From: CANDYO01 sp049653745
GTDB lineage: Bacteria > Pseudomonadota > Alphaproteobacteria > Rickettsiales > CANDYO01
Length of the DNA: 64,000 nt
Direction of reading: 5' to 3'
Assembly (NCBI GenBank): GCA_049653745.1
Contig: JBASGW010000014.1
Span: 33,507-97,506, forward strand
Positions 60,350 through 64,000 of this stretch are shown piece after piece. The notes under the pieces are model-generated. The model did no database searches, was not told the origin of the DNA, and was given only the letters and a program-made list of their open reading frames with translations. The position numbers and the translations under genes were made by a program. Every line of letters begins with the position of its first letter. Position 1 is the first letter of the stretch.

Positions 60350-62281
60350 ATGTCTAATTATATTTTGGGTATAGATCTAGGTACTACTAATTCATGCGTT
60401 GCAATAATGGAAGGAAAAGAACCTAAGGTTATTGAAAATTCTGAAGGGAATAGAACCACCCCTTCAATGGTTGCTTTCACTGAATCTGGAGAAAAGCTTG
60501 TAGGAAGCCCTGCAAAGAGACAAGGTGTTACCAATCCAACTAATACTTTATTTGCTATTAAGCGCCTTATTGGTCGTAGATTTGATGATCCAATGACTAA
60601 AAAAGATATGGATTTAGTTCCTTACAAAATTGTTAAAGCTGATAGTGGCGATGCTTGGGTTAAAGTAAAAAATGAAAATTATTCACCTAGCCAAATCAGT
60701 GCCTTTATTTTACAAAAAATGAAAGAAACTGCAGAAAGTTTCCTTGGTGAAAAAGTTACACAAGCAGTTATTACTGTTCCAGCTTATTTTAATGACGCTC
60801 AACGCCAAGCAACCAAAGATGCTGGCCGCATTGCTGGATTGGAAGTATTACGCATTATCAATGAACCAACCGCAGCAGCTTTAGCCTATGGCCTTGATAA
60901 GCATGAAAATAAAACTATTGCTGTATATGATCTTGGTGGCGGTACATTCGACGTATCAATTTTAGAAATAGGTGATGGCGTTTTTGAAGTTAAATCAACA
61001 AATGGAGATACCTTCCTTGGTGGTGAAGATTTTGATATGCGCATTCTTGACTTCTTAGTTGAAGAATTCAAAAAAGAATCTGGTATTAATTTAAAAAATG
61101 ATCCTTTGGCTTTACAAAGGTTAAAAGAAGCTGCTGAGAAAGCTAAAATTGAGCTATCAAGCGCATTAGAAACTGATATTAACCTTCCTTATATCACTGC
61201 AGATGCATCTGGTCCTAAACATTTACTTATTAAAATGACTAGATCTAAATTAGAAAGCTTAGTTGATGATTTGATTGAAAGAACTATTGAACCATGTCGT
61301 AAAGCACTTAAGGATGCTGGATTAAACGTTTCAGATATCAAGGAAGTTGTTTTAGTTGGTGGCATGACTAGAATGCCAAAAGTAATTCAAAAAGTTAAAG
61401 AGTTTTTTGATCGCGAACCACATAAAGGTGTTAATCCTGACGAAGTAGTGGCTTTAGGCGCTGCAATTCAAGGTGGGGTGCTAAGAGGCGATGTAAAGGA
61501 TGTTTTATTATTAGACGTAACTCCATTATCTCTTGGAATTGAAACTATGGGCGGCATTATGACCAAGTTAATTGAGCGTAATACCACTATTCCAACCAAG
61601 AAAAGCCAAATATTCTCAACCGCTGAAGATAACCAAACAGCTGTAACTATTAAGGTTTATCAAGGTGAACGAGAAATGGCAGTTCATAACAAAGCATTAG
61701 GTCAATTCAATCTAGAAGGAATACCACCATCACCTAGAGGAATGCCACAAATTGAAGTAGGCTTTGATATTGACGTTAACGGTATATTCCACGTTACCGC
61801 CAAAGATAAAGCTAGCGGAAAAGAACAGAAAATTACTATTCAATCTTCTGGTGGATTATCAGAAGCTGAAATAGATCAAATGGTAAAAGATGCAGAAGTA
61901 AATGCTGAAGAAGATAAGAAACGCCGCGCTTCTATTGAAGCTAAAAATCATGCCGATAGCTTGATTTACAGCACCGAGAAAAGCTTAAAAGAATATGGCG
62001 ATAAATTATCTCCTGAAGAAAAACAAAAGATTGAAGCAGATATTACCGATCTAAAAGAAGTGTTAAACGGTGACGATGCTGAAGTTATTAAAGAAAAAAC
62101 AGAAGTCTTAATGCAATCTTCAATGAAAATTGGAGAAATGATGTATAAAGACCAACAGCAATCTGCTGGTGCTTCTAATGGAGCCGGCGATGGATCGGAA
62201 AACCACACTTCAAACAATCCAGAAGACGCAAAAGTTGTTGATGCTGAATTTGAAGAAATCAAAGAAGATGATACTAAATAA
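60350..62281 (+). CDS. dnaK: Chaperone DnaK (Hsp70)
   Basis: ATP-driven Hsp70. I use the ATG at 60350 with GAGGA upstream (MSNYILGIDLG, 643 residues) rather than the TTG at 60338. Seen: IDLGTTNSCVAIMEG, NDAQRQATKDAGRIAGL, IYDLGGG-type phosphate-2 motif (VYDLGGGTFDVSIL), VLVGGMTRMPKV, the hydrophobic linker VLLLDVTPLSLGIE, the substrate-binding beta-domain, and the typical end DAEFEEIKEDDTK. dnaJ follows after a terminator-like hairpin. Confidence 0.98.
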   Translation: MSNYILGIDLGTTNSCVAIMEGKEPKVIENSEGNRTTPSMVAFTESGEKLVGSPAKRQGVTNPTNTLFAIKRLIGRRFDDPMTKKDMDLVPYKIVKADSGDAWVKVKNENYSPSQISAFILQKMKETAESFLGEKVTQAVITVPAYFNDAQRQATKDAGRIAGLEVLRIINEPTAAALAYGLDKHENKTIAVYDLGGGTFDVSILEIGDGVFEVKSTNGDTFLGGEDFDMRILDFLVEEFKKESGINLKNDPLALQRLKEAAEKAKIELSSALETDINLPYITADASGPKHLLIKMTRSKLESLVDDLIERTIEPCRKALKDAGLNVSDIKEVVLVGGMTRMPKVIQKVKEFFDREPHKGVNPDEVVALGAAIQGGVLRGDVKDVLLLDVTPLSLGIETMGGIMTKLIERNTTIPTKKSQIFSTAEDNQTAVTIKVYQGEREMAVHNKALGQFNLEGIPPSPRGMPQIEVGFDIDVNGIFHVTAKDKASGKEQKITIQSSGGLSEAEIDQMVKDAEVNAEEDKKRRASIEAKNHADSLIYSTEKSLKEYGDKLSPEEKQKIEADITDLKEVLNGDDAEVIKEKTEVLMQSSMKIGEMMYKDQQQSAGASNGAGDGSENHTSNNPEDAKVVDAEFEEIKEDDTK

Positions 62282-62314
62282 GTTATATCTTCTAAATTAA
62301 AATGCTAAAATTTA

Positions 62315-62343
62315 TCTCGAGGTTTAATTGCCTCGAGATTTTT
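62315..62343 (+). terminator. Terminator-like hairpin between dnaK and dnaJ
   Basis: TCTCGAGG at 62315-62322 pairs with CCTCGAGA at 62331-62338 around an 8-base loop, followed by TTTTT. It lies 34 bases after the dnaK stop and 26 before the dnaJ ATG, so it should cut dnaJ expression below that of dnaK. Confidence 0.75.
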
Positions 62344-62368
62344 CCATTAATAAGTTGAGTTGTTAAAT

Positions 62369-63505
62369 ATGAAGGAAGATTACTATAAAATCTTAGGTGT
62401 TAGCAAAAGCGCTACAGCAGATGAAATAAAAAAATCATATCGTAAATTAGCTATGAAATATCATCCTGATCAAAATCCTAATAACAAAGATGCTGAAGCT
62501 AAATTTAAAGAATTAGCTGAAGCCTATGAAGTAGTAAGTGACCCTCAAAAACGCGCAGCTTATGATAGCTACGGACATTCTGCTTTTGATGGCGGCAGCT
62601 CACGCCCAAGGGGAGGAGCGAGCGGAGGCTTTGGTGGATTTAATCCTGGGTCTGCTGGTTTTTCTGATATGTTTGGCGATATCTTTGAAGATTTAATGGG
62701 AGGTGGTAGAAATACACAAAATTTTAATAGCCGCGGCTCTGACCTTCGTTATAATATAGAAATTTCCTTAGAAGAGGCCTTCAAAGGAAAACAAACAAAA
62801 ATTAAATTTAATTGCGCAAGCTCTTGCAAAACTTGTGATGCCACAGGCAGCTCAACCAAAAGCTCCCCTGAAAAATGCTCAACTTGCGGGGGGCGCGGCA
62901 CCATAAGGGCTCAACAAGGATTTTTTACAGTTGAACGCACTTGCCATGCATGCAATGGCCTTGGTCAAAAAATAAAGAATCCATGCTCAGATTGCAAAGG
63001 AGAAGGAAGGGCGGTTAAAGAAAAACATCTTTCTGTGAATATTCCTGCTGGAGTTGAAGATGGAAATAGAATTCGCTTAACTGGAGAAGGTGAAGCTGGA
63101 ATAAGAGGAGGTCAGGCAGGAGATCTTTATATTTTTGTTAGCATTAAAAAACATTCTATTTTTGAGCGCGATAATATTGACCTTCATTGTAAAATTCCTA
63201 TAAAGATGACAACTGCAATCTTGGGAGGAAGCATTGAAGTTCCTTGTATTGATGGTATAAATGTTAAATTCACTATTCCTGAGGGAACTCAAAATGGCTC
63301 TAAATTTAGACTTAAAGGGAAAGGTATGCTCCGCATGCAATCTAAACATCGTGGAGATCTTTATATTCATGCAATGGTTGAAACTCCTGTACATCTAAAT
63401 GATAGACAAAAAGAACTTCTTCAAGAATTTACTTCTTTAGAAACTAAAGAATCTAGCCCCGAATCGGCATCTTTTTTTAATAAAATAAAGAATCTATTCG
63501 GTTAA
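62369..63505 (+). CDS. dnaJ: Chaperone DnaJ (Hsp40)
   Basis: J-domain cochaperone that stimulates DnaK. I start at the ATG at 62369 (MKEDYYKILGV, 378 residues); a TTG three codons upstream is less likely. J-domain with KYHPDQNPN (HPD motif), a Gly/Phe-rich stretch (about 72-120), four zinc CxxCxGxG repeats (SCKTCDATG, CSTCGGRG, CHACNGLG, CSDCKGEG) and the C-terminal substrate-binding domains. Type I, full length. Confidence 0.97.
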   Translation: MKEDYYKILGVSKSATADEIKKSYRKLAMKYHPDQNPNNKDAEAKFKELAEAYEVVSDPQKRAAYDSYGHSAFDGGSSRPRGGASGGFGGFNPGSAGFSDMFGDIFEDLMGGGRNTQNFNSRGSDLRYNIEISLEEAFKGKQTKIKFNCASSCKTCDATGSSTKSSPEKCSTCGGRGTIRAQQGFFTVERTCHACNGLGQKIKNPCSDCKGEGRAVKEKHLSVNIPAGVEDGNRIRLTGEGEAGIRGGQAGDLYIFVSIKKHSIFERDNIDLHCKIPIKMTTAILGGSIEVPCIDGINVKFTIPEGTQNGSKFRLKGKGMLRMQSKHRGDLYIHAMVETPVHLNDRQKELLQEFTSLETKESSPESASFFNKIKNLFG

Positions 63506-63558
63506 ATAGCGAATTCTTATATAGAGTTTTTATTTTACTATTAGTTGAAGTAGAGTGC

Positions 63559-63587
63559 TTTACTCTTTGATATAGATACTTTATTAT
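63559..63587 (+). promoter_or_regulatory. Candidate promoter of the outer-membrane protein gene
   Basis: TTTACT at 63559-63564 and TATTAT at 63582-63587 with a 17-base spacer, 38 bases before the start. An AGAGT/ACTCT hairpin overlaps the -35 and may end dnaJ transcripts. Confidence 0.5.
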
Positions 63588-63625
63588 TAGTTGTTCTTTA
63601 ACGCAAACCACTAAAGGAGTAACTC

Positions 63626-64000
63626 ATGAAATTATCGCAAAAAATTATAACAGCAACTATATTAAGCTCAACTATCTTAAGTTCTGCCCATGCATTTGAA
63701 CCAGATTTTTTTATTCAAGCAGGCGGCGGTATAGCCAATTCTAAAAGTGAAAACGTAACATCAGCAAGCACCACCACAGTTAACAACAAAAGTGTTAAAC
63801 TTGGTGATAGCCCTGTATTTGAATTAGAAGCTGGATTTAAACTGAATCAATATTTTGCTACAAGTTTAAGTTTAGATTATTTATCAAATTTCTCAAAATC
63901 ATCAACCGTTACAATCGGCTCAAATTCTTACACAGGCACAATAAAAGACATATCATACTTAGGAACATTCAACTTGTATGTTACTCCTTTCACCTTTAAT
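63626..64000 (+). CDS. Outer-membrane beta-barrel protein, N-terminal part
   Basis: Open frame running off the right edge; 125 residues are visible and no stop is reached. An SD AAAGGAGT lies 5 bases before the ATG. Signal peptide MKLSQKIITATILSSTILSS..AHA, then FEPDFFIQAGGGIANSK and alternating polar/hydrophobic strands (FELEAGFKLNQYFATSLSLDYLSNF, ISYLGTFNLYVTP). This is the opacity/OmpW-like small barrel pattern seen in Rickettsiales surface antigens. The family cannot be fixed without the rest. Confidence 0.75.
   Translation, partial: MKLSQKIITATILSSTILSSAHAFEPDFFIQAGGGIANSKSENVTSASTTTVNNKSVKLGDSPVFELEAGFKLNQYFATSLSLDYLSNFSKSSTVTIGSNSYTGTIKDISYLGTFNLYVTPFTFN

Overview
The window is a dense, AT-rich (about one third G+C by eye) bacterial segment. 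I read it as an alphaproteobacterium, most likely an obligately host-associated member of Rickettsiales. The grounds are the haem genes hemC-hemD-(mitofilin-like)-hemY followed by rnc-era, a rickettsia-type isocitrate dehydrogenase with an extra C-terminal domain, an AmpG-type permease, a COX15-type haem A synthase, a tRNA-Ile standing alone outside any rRNA operon, ankyrin-like repeat and toxin-like proteins, and short gene-poor gaps. The family-level placement is inference. There is no phage, insertion sequence or CRISPR array.

Layout. 1-1.6 kb: 3' part of a gene whose product resembles the edema factor/CyaA/ExoY nucleotidyl cyclase toxins. 1.7-5.2 kb: mreB, a class II aldolase, then miaA and mreC on the other strand. 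5.3-10.6 kb: tightly coupled hemC-hemD-mitofilin-hemY-rnc-era operon. 10.6-19.5 kb: ABC-F protein, phosphatase, ygfZ, cpoB, an AsmA protein, AmpG permease and an orphan response regulator. 19.5-23.2 kb: haem A synthase, an M23 endopeptidase, DUF2628, HIT protein and two small unknowns. 23.4-30.8 kb: clpA and clpB with one glycosyltransferase gene between them and a second (GT90) just after clpB. 30.9-34.0 kb: an exported FAD oxidase, hemB and a small unknown.

34.3-36.9 kb: tRNA-Val, mlaC-mlaA and a TPR-methyltransferase. 37-42 kb: aspartate aminotransferase, isocitrate dehydrogenase, a metallo-beta-lactamase-fold hydrolase, folK and nth. 42-49.8 kb: a small unknown behind a long leader, a second AsmA-like protein, dsbD, pyrH-frr and an unknown 273-residue protein. 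49.9-57.4 kb: radA, an LTA-synthase-like transferase, ubiA, bepA, yqgE and a PBP4-type carboxypeptidase in one run. 57.5-59.8 kb: a large protein built from 26-residue ankyrin-like repeats. 60.1-64 kb: tRNA-Ile, dnaK, dnaJ and the start of an outer-membrane protein.

Themes. Many genes serve the envelope: MreB/MreC, AmpG, M23 peptidase, PBP4, CpoB, two AsmA-type proteins, MlaA/MlaC, BepA, DsbD and the LTA-synthase-like enzyme. This suggests the organism keeps a peptidoglycan layer and an actively maintained outer membrane. Four haem enzymes (HemB, HemC, HemD, CtaA) point to endogenous haem synthesis. clpB and dnaK share a sigma-32-like promoter with almost the same element spacing. The likeliest host-interaction proteins are the cyclase-like protein at the left edge, the ankyrin-like repeat protein with basic KRSR motifs, and the unknowns near 22.7-23.2, 33.7, 42.3 and 49 kb.
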